Positions 1 to 13,200 of a stretch of DNA of 64,000 nt are shown here, piece by piece. This DNA comes from Allium sativum (lineage: Eukaryota > Streptophyta > Magnoliopsida > Asparagales > Amaryllidaceae): the NCBI GenBank assembly GCA_030737875.1, contig CM060915.1, forward strand, positions 898,879,177 through 898,943,176, written 5' to 3'. The notes below the pieces were generated by a model. That model was not told where the DNA came from. It ran no database searches and saw nothing but the letters and a program-made list of their open reading frames with translations. How positions within the stretch are numbered: the first letter of the stretch is position 1; every line of letters begins with the position of its first letter. The translations under genes and the position numbers were made by a program.

Positions 1-138
1 ATCGTAGCCATTCATTAGGAAGAGAGACCAATAAAAACCCGCCACCTAGCCCTAATGACATAGCAGACCACAGAAATTCGACCACACACCGACCGGGCCA
101 GCCAGGGCTAGACCAGACCTGGCCAGCAGGTCATTTTT

Positions 139-241
139 GACCTGGGCGCACTTGGCAGGTGCGCCAGGTCAAAAATGTACTGGCGCACTTCACAGGTGCG
201 CCAGTGCATTTTTGTTCTGGCGCACTTCCCAAGTGCGCCAG
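139..241. repeat. Three consecutive GCGCAC inverted repeats in the LTR
   Basis: Three hairpin-forming palindromes lie in a row: about 139-170, 179-188 with 196-205 (ACTGGCGCAC/GTGCGCCAGT), and 217-225 with 233-241 (CTGGCGCAC/GTGCGCCAG). The same palindrome type follows the conserved box in the LTRs at 16802 and 21923. Confidence 0.75.
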
Positions 242-296
242 TGCATTCTGACCCGTTTTCCGGTTTTTCGCCCAACTTCGTTCGTCCATAACTTCT

Positions 297-359
297 TCAT
301 ACGATATCCGTTTTTCGAAAACTCGGACTCTATTTCGCGTATTTTTCCGAGACGAACGC
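297..359 (-). other. Conserved LTR box, copy 1 of 6
   Basis: Minus-strand copy of the ~63-bp block that begins GCGTTCGTCTCGGAAAAA and contains TCCGAGTTTTCGAAAA. Other copies are at 16896-16958, 22016-22078, 27699-27761, 53825-53887 and 60235-60297. It holds the 10-bp palindrome TTTTCGAAAA and the arms CTCGGA/TCCGAG. Confidence 0.8.
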
Positions 360-451
360 AATGGCGTATCCTGTTTCCCTTAGTTCTTTGATTTGAAATT
401 AATTATACTTTAATTTGTGAGTTTCACAGTTATAGAATTCGCGGGGTGTTA

Positions 452-564
452 CAGTTTGATTGTTTGAAAACCCCACACGGGTGTTGGGATGAAATTTGAA
501 GTTCACTCATCCTGATTGATTAAATATGTCGATCGATTGATTGACAGGCTGTTATAAGCGTTGA
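452..564. other. Short unassigned spacer
   Basis: Lies between the minus-strand LTR end and the first detectable homology to the inverted arm at 14210. It may be the undetected start of the left arm. No gene seen. Confidence 0.4.
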
Positions 565-1062
565 ATATCTATATTTGATGCTTATACAGTGTAGTGCACT
601 TTGGTTGATGGTTGATTATTTTTCAATGCTATGATATATATGTGTTGTATGAAAATCCATATAATTAACTTTATATGGTAATTGATTGGGCCTCATTCCA
701 ATTTGAAAAATAAAGAATATTATAAAATAAAAGTTCATGGGTTGACAGTACTCATTCACTGAGATTGTTCATGTGTTGAACGAAATGTTTTAGTAATAAA
801 ATTTACACCTTTAGCAATATAAAATAAAAGTTCATGTGTTGACAGTACTCATTCATTGAGATTGGTCATGCGTTGAACGAAATATTTTGATAATAACAAC
901 TATTTTGAAAAAGAAATATTTGAAATAGAATATTTGAAAATAGAAATTTATGAAGCCGTGTTGATTAGATTGACGCCATTTTGACGTGAACGATATTTAT
1001 ATCAATTTTATTCATTTTAAAATGAATATTGAAAAGTGATTTCGAAATCGAATATTTTAGAA

Positions 1063-2045
1063 TTTGAAATGAATTGAAAACGATTTCGAATAGAATTGAA
1101 TTGAAAACGATTTCGAATAGAATTGAATTGAAAACGATTTCGAATAGAATTGAATTGAAAACGATTTCGAATAGAATTGAATTGAAAACGATTTCGAATA
1201 GAATTGAATTGAGAACGATTTCGAATAGAATTGAAAACGATTTCGAATAGAATTGAATTGAAAACGATTTCGAATAGAATTGAATTGAAAACGATTTCGA
1301 ATTGAATTGAAAACGATTTCGAATAGAATTGAATTGAAAACGATTTCGAATAGAATTGAATTGAAAACGATTTCGAATAGAAATGAATTGAAAACGATTT
1401 CGAATAGAATTGAATTGAAAACGATTTCGAATAGAATTGAATTGAAAACGATTTCGAATAGAATTGAATTGAAAACGATTTCGAATAGAATTGAATTGAA
1501 AACGATTTCGAATAGAATTGAATTGAAAACGATTTCGAATAGAATTGAATTGAAAACGATTTCGAATAGAATTGAATTGAAAACGATTTCGAATAGAATT
1601 GAAAACGATTTCGAATAGAATTGAATTGAAAACGATTTCGAATAGAATTGAATTGAAAACGATTTCGAATAGAATTGAATTGAAAACGATTTCGAATTGA
1701 ATTGAAAACGATTTCGAATAGAATTGAATTGAAAACGATTTCGAATAGAATTGAATTGAAAACGATTTCGAATAGAATTGAATTGAAAACGATTTCGAAT
1801 AGAATTGAATTGAAAACGATTTCGAATAGAATTGAATTGAAAACGATTTTGAATATGAAATGAATTGAAAACGATTTCGAATAGAATTGAATTGAAAACG
1901 ATTTCGAAGTGAATTGAATTGAAAACGATTTCGAATAGAATTGAATTGAAAACGATTTCGAATAGAATTGAATTGAAAACGATTTCGAAATGAATTGAAT
2001 TGAAAACGATTTCGAAATGAATTGAATTGAAAATGAATTCAAATT
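1063..2045. repeat. 27-bp minisatellite array, about 36 units
   Basis: Tandem copies of a 27-bp unit (core GAATTGAAAACGATTTCGAA) with a few shorter units of about 22 bp that lack one GAATT. As 27 is a multiple of three and the unit lacks stops in several frames, the array gives long artefactual frames on both strands (for example 341 codons on the minus strand). The homologous inverted arm near 13750-13900 has no such array. Confidence 0.95.
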
Positions 2046-2227
2046 GAATTGAAAGCGAAGTGAAATGAATTCAAATTGAATTTGAAATTTGAATTGAATA
2101 GAAATGAATTTTAAAACGAATCTATAAAGAAGAATTCAATTGTGATTTGAATTGAAAAGGAAGTTGAAAATGTTTTTGAAACGAATTCAAAACTATTTAT
2201 ATAATTCGTTTTAAATAGAAATCGACG

Positions 2228-2268
2228 AAGTATATATTATATATATTATATATATAATATATAATGGC
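2228..2268. repeat. AT-rich palindromic tract
   Basis: TATATTATATA-type sequence, self-complementary, just before the GC-rich CGCCGCGCCGCGG at 2280-2292. The reverse-oriented arm has a similar tract near 13709-13728. Confidence 0.7.
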
Positions 2269-2940
2269 CTGAATAGAACGCGCCGCGCCGCGGCAGTTCG
2301 TGAATTTCGACCATTTATTTCAAACGGACATTACGGGAGATCCGACCGTCGGATTCTCCTAAAACCAGAACCGTTGGGTTCGTATCGAAAAGAGCTTTCT
2401 AACGAATGTTAGAAATTTGAAATATAACGGTTGGATTTGGAGATACGTCCAAATCAAATTTGAAAAAGGTCGGTGTAAGTGCAGTTCGATGGCCGTTGTT
2501 GGAAATCGACTGTACGGGCCTTGATAAAATTATTAAAAATAGTAATAATTTGTGTAAAATCATAAGAAATGATTTAGAAAGGATTGGGATGAAAAACTCC
2601 ATATTTGAAAAGATAAAAATAGATTTTTATCGAAATGAACTAGTTTTGAACTAGAATTATAATTCTATTTATTTTTAAATAAATAAATTGAATTTGAAAA
2701 GGGTTTTGAAAATAACCAAAATTTCCAATGATTGCATTGGAGTGGATTTGAATCGAAATTGTCTTCGGAATATTTCGATGTTGGAATCCGTGATTATACA
2801 GATGTTGTTATGGAAATTTGAAAGATATATATTTATATCGTTATTTCCAATACGACATTTGTTAGTCGTAGAATTCGATATTGAATATAAGCCGATATAT
2901 TTTCTATTCAGAGCCTTGTATTGAATATCGAATGTGATTT

Positions 2941-3380
2941 GGGTTTGTCGTGAATGGTGTATTCACTAACACTGTTCTTGAACCCAGTTGAGAAAAGATT
3001 AAATCTTTTTGTTTAGATTTAACGAAGTGTACCGATTAAATAATATTTAATTGGAATTGAATTGATATTGATTTTTGGGTTTATCGTGAACAGTGTTTTA
3101 AATAACACTCGTTCTTTAACCCGATAATTAATGAATGTGACTTTGGGTTTATCGTGAACCGTGTTTTAAATGACACTGATTCTTTAACCCAGTCAAAGAT
3201 TAAAACTAAGTGGAGTTTTAATGAATCTTTAATTAGATTGAAATAATCGAAAATGGAGTATCACCAGTTTTGCTCCAGGCGATAGTTAAATCTTTAATTA
3301 GATTTGAACGTGAAATGGTAATTGAATTTACCGATAACACTGTGGTGTTAGAAATGAAGTATTACCAGTTTTACTTCATG
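2941..3380 (+). repeat. Hairpin series in the LTR-like left arm
   Basis: Repeated stem-loops. At 3077-3122 nested stems GGGTT/AACCC, GAAC/GTTC and AGTGTT/AACACT form one long hairpin. Related copies lie at 2941-2985 and 3145-3190. Further on are TGGAG/CTCCA (3254-3258 with 3273-3277) and ATGAAGTA/TACTTCAT-type arms (3354-3361 with 3372-3379). The inverted arm has counterparts near 12085-12209 and 12540-13060. Confidence 0.7.
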
Positions 3381-5222
3381 GGATAAATAGGTTGGGATTG
3401 GGAAATTAAAACAAATGATTACTTCGGTAAGTTTCGTTAATCCCGACTAGTTTGAATTGATATTCAAAGGAGATTAAAGAATAAATTCAAGAAATTTATC
3501 TTGGATAAAATTATTGGGAACCTTTCCCTATGAATGTGAAATTAGAAACTAACTGTCGGTTAGCCAAGCAGAATGGTTTTCTGGATATTGATCTGATGTT
3601 GGTTTCGGCCTTCGGGGTTAATATTTGGGGAATTATTCTCTTGATTAATTTACGGTCAGTGACTGATGAATTGGAATGAGGCGTATGTTGTGTTTGTGTA
3701 ACACTTATTTAAATATACGCGAGTTATTCGGAAAGACCGGGTTTATCCCATTCTGAATAACTGATACGACGATAAGTCGAAGATGAAGACGATGGTCGAA
3801 GACCGGAGGTCTTCACGTCGTTTGGGTGATAACTGATGATCTTGATTGGGCTGTACACCCAAGAAGATGGAAACAGTTGGTGATCGTCCAGACGTACTTG
3901 GAGATCGATGGATATGCGGGGTACTAGGTGCTCCCGGCTTCGTTCAGACCCAGAACAGACTTGTAAATGGACTGTGTGTCTGACATCGGATTTCATTCTG
4001 TGTGACTGATATCGGTTGCATAGGATGGTTTGCCTGTGTGGCATGCTAAGATGCAAATGATCAAGGCTTCTGTTGAAAAGCAAAGTCTTGTGGTTGGTGA
4101 TCAAAGCACGGCCTTTGTGGCGTAGCTTTGTGTAACGTTTACTTCGCGAGTTTCACACCCGGTATGAACCAAAAACGGGAGAGGACATCAGGGAGGACTT
4201 GCGTTTCTTTCTAGCTAGAAGTGGCGTCAGTGGTTTTACACGCCCTGACGAGTTTGACTTATGTGGTTGTTGCTGTTGCGAGGCGCCTCGGATTGATCGG
4301 TCGTTCTCGAACCGATGGAGTCATTCGTTGGCTCGTTTGCGCCCCAAAGGGCGGGGAGACGTATTGTTCAGGCATAATAATCCACATCGGTGGACTGGCC
4401 CTGACGATCCAGGGGGCAGTTGCGGCTGTTCCTGAGACATGGTAGGCTAGATTGTCTCGAATCGGTAGAGGACGATCCCTGGCCTCGGTTCATAGATGGA
4501 AATCCAGTTTCCAAATACGTGACTTTGCGGTTTTATTTGTAAACCTACATATGGCGACATAGTGGCATGGGACGCTCATGTCGCCTATGATTGATACTTA
4601 TGATTTGAAGTTGTTTTATACACTATGCACTTATAATAGTATCAAACGATTTGTTTTAACCGTATCAAGCATTCTTTGGCTGTTATAAGGGAAAACCCTA
4701 TCCTCGGCTGCGTTGCATTGTGTGATGGGACCTGGGTCTTATAACAGCTTCATTTTTCTTTATTTAGCATTGCGCTGTTTGTTTTATGCACTGGTATTCT
4801 TGGGAGGAAGCCCGTTCCGTGTTATACGGCGTGGTCCCTTGATTTACCTAACTTTAAAATAAAGATTAATAACTGTTTTAGTTCTCACACCAGTCACATG
4901 ACTGACCTGGAGTTTATTGTTTTAACCTAAACTCTGGGTGCCCCTATTTTGACACGGGCAGCTAGTAGTTTTGGTTTTGCAGATTTATATTCACAGGATC
5001 CTGGTTTACAGCTGGAACGATATCCGGAAAGCTTTGTATCCGTATATCTTCTTCTAGTTGTGTATTGTATTATTTTCCGTTGCGATGTATTTAAATGTAA
5101 CTTAAATCTTTGATATTTCTGTGTAATATTCATTTATACTCTGTATATTCTTGTAATCTGATGCATTGTTGTAATATACAATGAAATGTTCTTCTGTATG
5201 CGTTCTGTTTTGTCGTGTTCTC

Positions 5223-5339
5223 AAACGATAGGGCGTTTCGAACGGCCTGGATCGGTTTAGCGACTGGTTCGGACCGAGCGAAATTCCTTCCCGTCACAAA
5301 ATCCGTCATTCTCTGCAATGTGAAATATGCCACTAGTTC
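5223..5339. other. Spacer after the left LTR-like arm
   Basis: Not homologous to the sequence after the right arm. No gene, tRNA or PBS recognised. Confidence 0.4.
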
Positions 5340-5694
5340 TTAGTTTATTATGATTTTTGTTTGACTGATTGAGATTTATAATGACCGTTCTTCCTCTTAA
5401 GCTGAAATTATATTTTCTAGTTTTTTTAAATCTATATTTTAAAATTCTGAATCATTTTGATGATAACAAAAGGGGTAGAATGGATTGAGATTTGATTTAT
5501 GAGTGAATATTTTATAAATATTTTTAATTTTGAAAATTCATTATTATTCATTCATTTCACTCATGCGTAGTTATAGGGGGAGTTTCTGTTGTAGGGGGAA
5601 CTTTCAAATAGGGGGAGTTCAGTTCTTTACTGTCAAACACATTTATTGGATTCAAAATCTTAGTATTTGTTTGTCTTCATCAAAAGGAGGAGAT
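5340..5694 (+). mobile_element. Ty1/copia (SIRE-like) 3' internal tail with polypurine tract
   Basis: This stretch has three TAGGGGGA(G/A) motifs (about 5573-5630), a GATGATAACAAAAGGGG motif near 5458-5474, and the ending TCATCAAAAGGAGGAGAT (about 5677-5694). From family knowledge, this is typical of the 3' untranslated tail of plant SIRE/Maximus copia elements just before the 3' LTR. No coding part is present, so only the end of such an element survives. Confidence 0.6.
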
Positions 5695-8600
5695 TGTTGT
5701 ATATAATGGTGTTGTATACACAGTTATATGATATTTTGATGATAAAAACCAAATATATATTATTATAATGTTTGTAACTGTACTGTTTCATACATTCATC
5801 ACAAAAAGGAGTATGATATTTATATTTAAACAGAATACAACAATACATAAATTCAAATATTTACACAGTATTTTGTTTAAATATAATATTTATTTCAATA
5901 TTTGAACAGTACAATTTGATAACTCCACTATTTGTTTATCTCTGTAATACTTCACATTGCATGTACATTTCATTTGCAGATTAGTTCCTCTCTACAAACA
6001 CTTAATCACTCAGTACATTCTTTGACTCAGTTATATCTCATATATACAGACACACACTGACACTCTGTTTCTTTGTCTTCTGTCTTCACATCAGCACAGT
6101 CAGTCCAGTCATCCATACCTATCGTATACAAAAACACACAGATAGTATGTGGAACAGAAATAATATTCAAAATTCATGCAAATATAAATTTTATTTTTAA
6201 AATTTTATTTGCCTCAGTTTTCTAGTGTGTTTCTCATCATTTTTCACGACTCGATCTGATTTTTTTAATCAATCTGACTGTGTCTAGATAGCTTGGGATA
6301 TTCACAGTGATACACTGTAAATACCACAAGGCAATCAGTTTGTGTGTATATATATATAATACAGGGACGGAAAACTTATCTGGATGGCTGCATATACACA
6401 CGTGTATATGGATACACATGTGCACTGCCTCGCCAATTCAGTGTGCAACTGAGGAGTAGCCACGTGGACCATCTCGACCTAGTGCAACAATGATCAATAT
6501 GGTTGAGGCAACCCAAAAGCATCCAGACATAAAGAAAGCATGTCAAACCAGCAAATGCAAGTGTACATGGCTCAAACAAGTGCAGCAACATAGCACTAGT
6601 CGAGCCACTCATGCACATGTGATCAATGCAAGGGAAACGTCTTAGCAAATTCATGTGATCAAGTGGACAAGCAGTAACGAGAAGTATACATCCATACACA
6701 AGCAGGAAATGGTCAAGCACACACACAACATGTATATAATGACACAGTAAAACCATGTGTGCGCGCAGCTAGCATGAACATGTCCAGAAGTTTTAACAAG
6801 GACAAAATGGACTACACAGCAATGTACATGTGTACATGTGATGCAAAATGCCAATAGACTCATAGGTGTTGCAAGATCAAAGAAATGGACATGGCAATGG
6901 GCTCAGTAACATGTTTTCTCAAGAAATCCAAAACAACAATGGTGATGTACACAAGTCTACAAGAAGGTCAACATGTGAACAAGGGTTACATGATAGTCAA
7001 TGCAACTGGACAACATGGTTCAGAATATACTCAAATATATGATACATGGAAATGGATACGTCATGTACATCTCAGATTGATCAAATGAAGAGGGTGAATA
7101 TAGGACAGTCACACTCACAATCATTTTAGTTCTTTTTTGTTTAAGCATGAATTATATCAAAGTAGCAATCAGGCGAGACCAACATTTCAAGTGAACAAGT
7201 ACATGGTCAATGAACATTATTGCAGATCATTTATAAACAAAACAAATGCTCAAGTGCAAATGGGTCAAGTGTAAAGTGCAACAGTGCAAAAAATTTCAAG
7301 CATGCAGCAGCTCAACACAAATGGAAATACAATGGAGCAACCAGTTTCTAATGCAACTGCCAAGTGGATGCCTACAGCAATAAAAATGACAACATGGTTG
7401 AGGATGATCACATGCAAGAATATACAGGAAAAGTAGAAATTCACTTAGGTGGAAAGAGTTATTTCTGGTAATAACATTTCAATAAGAAGTAATTATATAG
7501 GAGGCATACAATAATGATCAAAGGGAAATCTGCAACACAATATATGACAAAAGCATTGGAAAACAATATATGGCCAGTGTATTAAAGGACCATAAATAGA
7601 AATCTTTAATTTCCAGAAACTCAAGATTGGAATGCAAAATCACTCAAGTGAATTCATGGCAACAAAGAGGGGACAACAAATAAATCTTTCCAGATTTTTT
7701 ACTAAACATTGATGGCAAGAAAATTTCAAATTTGTGTCTAGAATTTCAAGAGGGCCATTGTGCTTTAAATTCGGTCTGATTGCACAAATCATTTAAGTGC
7801 TTCTAGATTTTTTTTAAATAACCATATATGGTAAGTGTTCAGCTCATTCTAGGAATGACATTCAATCAGCATAGAAAAGATTTAAGGGATAAGGGAAACA
7901 ATTGATTTTGTTTCCATAAGTGAGCATTCAATCAGTAAATGGAAAAACATCATTGGAAACAGTTTAATGGAATTCACGCAAGGGGCCACAGATATTATCT
8001 TTCTGTTTTACTCAAATCAATGCAGATTGAACTCAAACTATGGTAACAAAGCAACGAAAGCAATTTACAGAGAAACAATCGAGCCTTTAAATCAATTAAA
8101 GAACCACGTAAGAAAAAAGGGAAACACGAGCAAAAACCGAAAATCAGACAAATCATATTTGCATGAAATCAGAGGTTTTTAGGATTTGAAAATCCTATTT
8201 AACACCAGCCTCATCATCGACATTTGACATCGAAAATCCAAAGCATAATTAAATAGAAAAATTTCAGAGAAACTCACATTTCATTCATCATTTTCGATCG
8301 TCACTGAAATTTCAAAACAAATCGAAGCATCACTTAACAACAAAAATTCAAGCACCAGAGATCTAGTTTATCAAGTTACATGCATCACGATTTGGTTGGA
8401 AGATTGAGAAACCCTTGTTCGGCTACCATATCTTTTCTCCAAAGAACAAACAGAGATCGGGCCTTAGAAGAAATGGTGCACTCAAATGAAAATGGGCCGG
8501 CCATTTTTTTACTTAAGGATTAAAAGGGGAGATAATGTTTTAATTTAAGTCTAGGGTTTAAATGTCTTGTTTTTATTGTTTCATTTTTCAATTCTTTTTG

Positions 8601-9030
8601 TAATCAAACGAACAGTTTCTAGAGTTTGTAAAATTCTAGATAATCCAGTTAGGGTTTAGCTGGCAGTTTACTAGAGTTTGTAAAATCTAGGGTTGTGAGT
8701 TACATGGTTTGTAATTCGGGAAAATCTAATCAAGGGGATATCGGTTAGTATAGGGTTTTGAGCGTATGGTTGGAGTAGGAGCGAGGGGTTCGCGAGTGTA
8801 CATGGTCTTGTATGCAAGATCTGTTCTTTTACCTATTAGAAACCTTAGGAATGCAGCAGTAGGCAAGGTTTTGCCGAAGCTGGGTATATCTTGTGTCATT
8901 TATTTTCTGTATTTCTATTTCTGCTATATTATATGATCTGTGATTATTTTTTTATCCCGTTAACTTTAACAACTTAGCGATAAAGTGTAATAAACCCTAT
9001 ACACCCCCTCTAGGGTTAATCTAGATCCAA
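5695..9030 (+). mobile_element. Putative Ty1/copia LTR, possibly interrupted
   Basis: Directly after the polypurine tract the sequence starts TGTTGTATATAATGG, as expected for an LTR start. The segment near 8700-9030 ends in TATACACCCCCTCTAGGGTT, similar to SIRE-type LTR ends, and has an inverted counterpart at 9850-10190. Whether the 3.3 kb between is one LTR or includes another insertion (about 6240-8500, AT-rich with many AAGTGCAA-like words) cannot be decided by eye. No second LTR copy is in the window. ORFs inside show no family motifs. Confidence 0.4.
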
Positions 9031-9849
9031 TAAAGAGAACACCAAAACTATAGAGTTAGAGTAAAATAGAATCCCATAGCGGAACGAATAAAATATAATA
9101 TATAAATAACCTTTACACAAAGAGAAAACCGTGTATATATGATTACGCAACAAGATCTTCTCAATACCGATCAATAGAACACACAGTGGAAATAAATTAA
9201 TACAAAAAAATATGGGAATACGTCTCGACTTCAATTCCTCTCCTCAAGCTCCAAGCAAAACCTAGTGCTACCTGGAAAGTATACTCGGTCTACTTGAGCA
9301 CATTTTGAAGAAAACAAAATCAACCCAGATCAGTCTGAAAAACTTCCAGTGATAGAATTCACCACTAACGGCTTGCTTAACTTTTAGAAATCCTTTAAAA
9401 GAATGGAAGATATGACCACGCATAAACATGGCACATATTTTTACATTACAATAACCAAACCACTTTTATATATCAAATCCAGTGATATTATAATAATGTC
9501 TATCAAACCACAAATAAAATAGGAATATAACCGAAAATCTTGAATATCACTTTTTTTCCATAATTGATATACAGCTAAAAACGTACGGCTCGTATTGAAG
9601 TTTGGATTTCCAACATGACTAGGTATAGAACCACTTCTGTTTAGTGTTCTCTAGAGATGAAACATTAGGGTTGAACAAGAATATCTTACAACCCGACCAC
9701 AGATGACGAACCACTCAATTAGCTTGAGTGTATCGAATATATCATCACCACGATTGAGATTAGCAACTGTATGATTCCGAAGCATACAAAAAGTGACTAC
9801 CAATTTCTCTAGATCAAGTGATGATATACCCTAATGGGTATGATGTTAG
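9031..9849. other. Unassigned AT-rich centre of the inverted arrangement
   Basis: Lies between the two inverted CCCCCTCTAGGGTT/AACCCTTGGGGG ends. No gene, PBS or repeat recognised. Confidence 0.4.
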
Positions 9850-10190
9850 ATCTAGATTAACCCTTGGGGGTGAATAGGGTTTACTGAATATGTTGAGATA
9901 TTAATTAATATCATAACATAGAATAATAATTACAGCATAGGTAACAGAGGAGTAAATAAGTGCAGAAAGTAAATAACACAAAGATTTTACACAGCTTAGG
10001 CAAACCTTGCCTACTGCTGCATTCCCTAAAAATTTTACTTGAATTAAAAACAAACTCCCGCATACAAAAACATATAAACTCGCGACTCACTCGCTAACCG
10101 CCTATACCATCTTGTACATTCGCAAACTCTGTTGTTGATCTAATCCTACGCTCAAACTATTACGACCCGAATTCACTAGCCTCCTAGGAG
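9850..10190 (-). mobile_element. Inverted fragment of the copia-like LTR end
   Basis: Its reverse complement matches 8700-9030. Shared words include GAATGCAGCAGTAGGCAAGG, followed by a GTGTTATTTAC-type stretch and TAGATTAACCC (plus strand). It sits about 35 bp from the end of the right LTR-like arm, whereas its left counterpart is about 3.5 kb from the left arm. Confidence 0.55.
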
Positions 10191-10223
10191 ACCGGAAAAC
10201 AAGGATTGTAATGAGAACACGAC

Positions 10224-13200
10224 AAATCAGAACACAAACAGAAGAACATTCTATTGCTGTTACAACAATTTACATCAGAGTACAAGAATGTAACTGAGTG
10301 TGAATAAATATTATACATCAGAAAAATATCAGAGATTCAAATACATAGCAGCAGAAATTTAAATATATATAAATACAATGACTAACACAACTGAATGAAA
10401 TACACAGATATAGAGCTTTCCGAATATAGCTCTAGTTGTAATCCAGGATCCTATGAAAGGAAATATCTGCAAACTAAAACTACTATCTTCCCATATGGAA
10501 AACAGGGCACCCATAATTTAGGTTAAAACAATAAACTCCAGGTCAGTCATGGGACTGGTGTGAGAATTAAAATAATTATTTAAGACTTTACTTTAAAAAT
10601 AAAGTAAATCAAGGGACCTTGCTGTTTAACATGGAACGCGTTTTCTCCTAAGAAAACCAGTGCATAAACGGTTATAAACAGCACAATGCTTTTTCGAAAA
10701 ATAAAGATATTATAAGACTCAGGTCCTATCACACAATGAAACGCTAGCCGGGGGGTAGAGTTTACCCTTATAATAGCCAAACATGCTTGGTACATTTAAA
10801 ACAAATCATTTTGATACTATTATAAGTGCATAGTGTTAAAAACAACTTCAAATATAAATGAATAAATCATAGACGGCATGGGTACCATATATCATGTCGC
10901 TATACTAGTTCTACAATTAAATCCGAAATGTCACGTATTGGAAATTGGATTCCATCTATGAACCAAGGCAAGGGATCGTCCTTACCGAATTTGAGACTCT
11001 CTAGCCCGAGCCTTAGGATCTGAACGCATCGACCTTTGGAGGGTCAGGGTCGGCCCACACTTACGTTAGTGGATTAATAATTCCTGAACAATATGTTTCC
11101 CGACCTTATGAGGCGTAAATCTGGTCAGTATGTCGACCATGACATCCATCGACCTTGTAATTACTGATACATCTGAGGCGCTTCGCTATCCATAAAATAG
11201 TATGCAACATCCATATGAGTAAAATATCTGGGATCCTTACCATGACACCGCTCCTAGCAAGAAAGAAACGCATGCCTTCCCAGAGGTCCTCTCCCGTTTC
11301 TGGTTCACACCGGGGTGTGAGGCTCACGAATAAACACTATACACGAAGCTATGCTATTTAAATCCATGCTTTAATCATCAACCACAAGACTCTGCTTTTC
11401 AACAAAAGCCTTGATCATTTGCATCTCAGCATGCCACACTGACAATTCACGCCATGCGACTGATGTCTATCGATATATAACCTCTAAGCTCGTACGTTTC
11501 AGACAAGGGTATTAAGCAAGAGAATAAATTCTCTGCCACAAAATAGATATATATTTAATAGAAATCAATCAACACAGAATAAAATCCAATGTCATACGCA
11601 CATCCATTTACAAGTCTGCCCTGGGTCTGAACGAAACCGAAGGCACCATATTCCTCGTCATATATGTCCAATATAGGAGAGAGGTCTTCGCATATCTGGT
11701 CGATCTCCAAGTATGTCTGGACGATCACCGCTTATTACCTTGTCTTAGGTGTACAGTATTGAGTGTATAGCCCAATCAAGACATCGGTAATCATCCAAAC
11801 AATGTGAAGATCTTCGGTCTTCAATCACTGTCTTCATCATCGACTCATCATCGTATCACTTATTCAGAATGGGATAAACCCGTTGTTTCTGAATAACTCG
11901 CGTATCTTACAAACAAGTGCTATAAAAACACAACATACGCCTCATTCCAATCCAGAATATTCTTTTTTTCGAATATACTATTCACAATTTAAACCAAATT
12001 AAGGTTTTCCAAACTAGTCGGGATTAGTGAACCTTGCCGAAGAAATCATTTATTTCAATTCCCAATCCCAATATATTCATCCCATGGAGCAAAACTGGTA
12101 ATACTCTATATCTAACATCACGGTGTTATCGGTAAAATTTATTACCATTTCACGTTCAAATCTAATTAAAGATTTAACTATCGCCTGGAGTAAAACTAGT
12201 GATACTCCATTCTCGATCATTTCACAAATTTGATAATTTAAATTATCATATTCACACATTCCAATCTAATTAAAGATTCATTAAAACTCCACTTAGTTTT
12301 AATCTTCCCAAAAATCATTATTAATGATTATTTAACTTTGGGAAATCAAATATGGCACACTGACAATCTACACCGTACCACTGATTTCTGCCAATATATA
12401 ACCTCTAAGCTCATACGTCTTAAAGAAGGGTTTTAAGAAAGAGAATAAATTCTTCACCACCAAACAGATATATATTTTGTAGAGATCAACAATACTGTTC
12501 GAAATACAATGTCAGACATGTAATCCTGTCTTTAACAGGATTAAAGAACCAATATCATTTAAAACACAGTTCACGATAAACCCAAAATCACATTCCATTT
12601 AATATGGAGTCTTCATGGAAAACAGATCAATATATAATCAATATAAGTTTCCATATCTAACTAATAATATAAATGGAATAACGACAAACCATTTAAATTC
12701 CATATATATTAACAGTCTTCCTCCACAGAAGCTCACTTCGATAATTACCAAATCGAATTCCATCCAATTCCAATTAAATATATTAAATTGGAAAACTTTA
12801 CTTTGTAAAACTTCCATTAAATCTCAATAAATAGATTTATATATTCCAAATCACATTTCACTGTAAATCGGGTTAAAGAACGAATGTCGTTAAAAACACA
12901 GTTCACAATAAACCAATACACATTCCATTTTTATTCCAATCACTAAATATAACTGGAAACTTTAATAATTTTAATTAAAAGATTTATTCTTTTCACACGG
13001 GGTTTAAGAACAGTGCTACTGAAGATACCATTCACGACAAACCCAAAATCCAATTTAATATTAAATATAAGGCTCTGAATAGAAATTTTATCGGCTTATA
13101 TTCAATATCAAATTCTGAAACTAACGGATATCGTATTGGGAATAACAATATCTGTATCTTTCAAATTCCCATAACAATATCTATATAACCACGGAACCCA

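Larger units (their letters stand above)
1..451 (-). mobile_element. Ty3/gypsy (Tekay-like) LTR, start portion, cut by window edge
   Basis: Read on the minus strand, the segment starts at 451 with TGTAACACCCCG, the same start as the 3.4 kb LTRs at 16802 and 21923. It continues into the ~63-bp box shared by all Ty3/gypsy LTRs here (297-359) and then a cluster of GCGCAC palindromes. The rest lies left of the window. No polypurine tract precedes 451 on the minus strand, so this is more likely a 5' LTR or solo LTR than a 3' LTR. The target-site duplication cannot be tested. Short open frames here are not genes. Confidence 0.8.
565..5222 (+). mobile_element. Long LTR-like unit, left arm of an inverted pair
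   Basis: This stretch matches the reverse complement of 10224-14210 in order over its length. Matching landmarks are 671-720 with 14050-14105, 955-1020 with 13885-13965, 2270-2604 with 13369-13705, 3240-3390 with 12080-12210, 4140-4240 with 11230-11330, and 5190-5222 with 10224-10255. Both arms end at the same ...TCGTGTTCTCA, consistent with an LTR end in CA. The layout (AT-rich start, hairpin arrays, CACATGACTGACC near 4895) resembles the other Ty3/gypsy LTRs here, so a long Ty3/gypsy LTR, probably solo, is my best reading. The TG start is not defined. ORFs inside are not supported as genes. Confidence 0.6.

Noticed and set aside
1017..2042. 341-codon minus-strand frame rich in FSIQFYSK
   Set aside because: It is a translation of the 27-bp minisatellite. 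The plus strand is also open over part of it.
3724..4445. 126-, 78- and 74-codon frames in the left arm
   Set aside because: GC-richer part of an LTR-like repeat. Overlapping frames on both strands without motifs, and the homologous inverted arm does not keep them open.
9016..9234. 72-codon minus-strand frame
   Set aside because: AT-rich, no motif, overlaps the copia-like LTR end.
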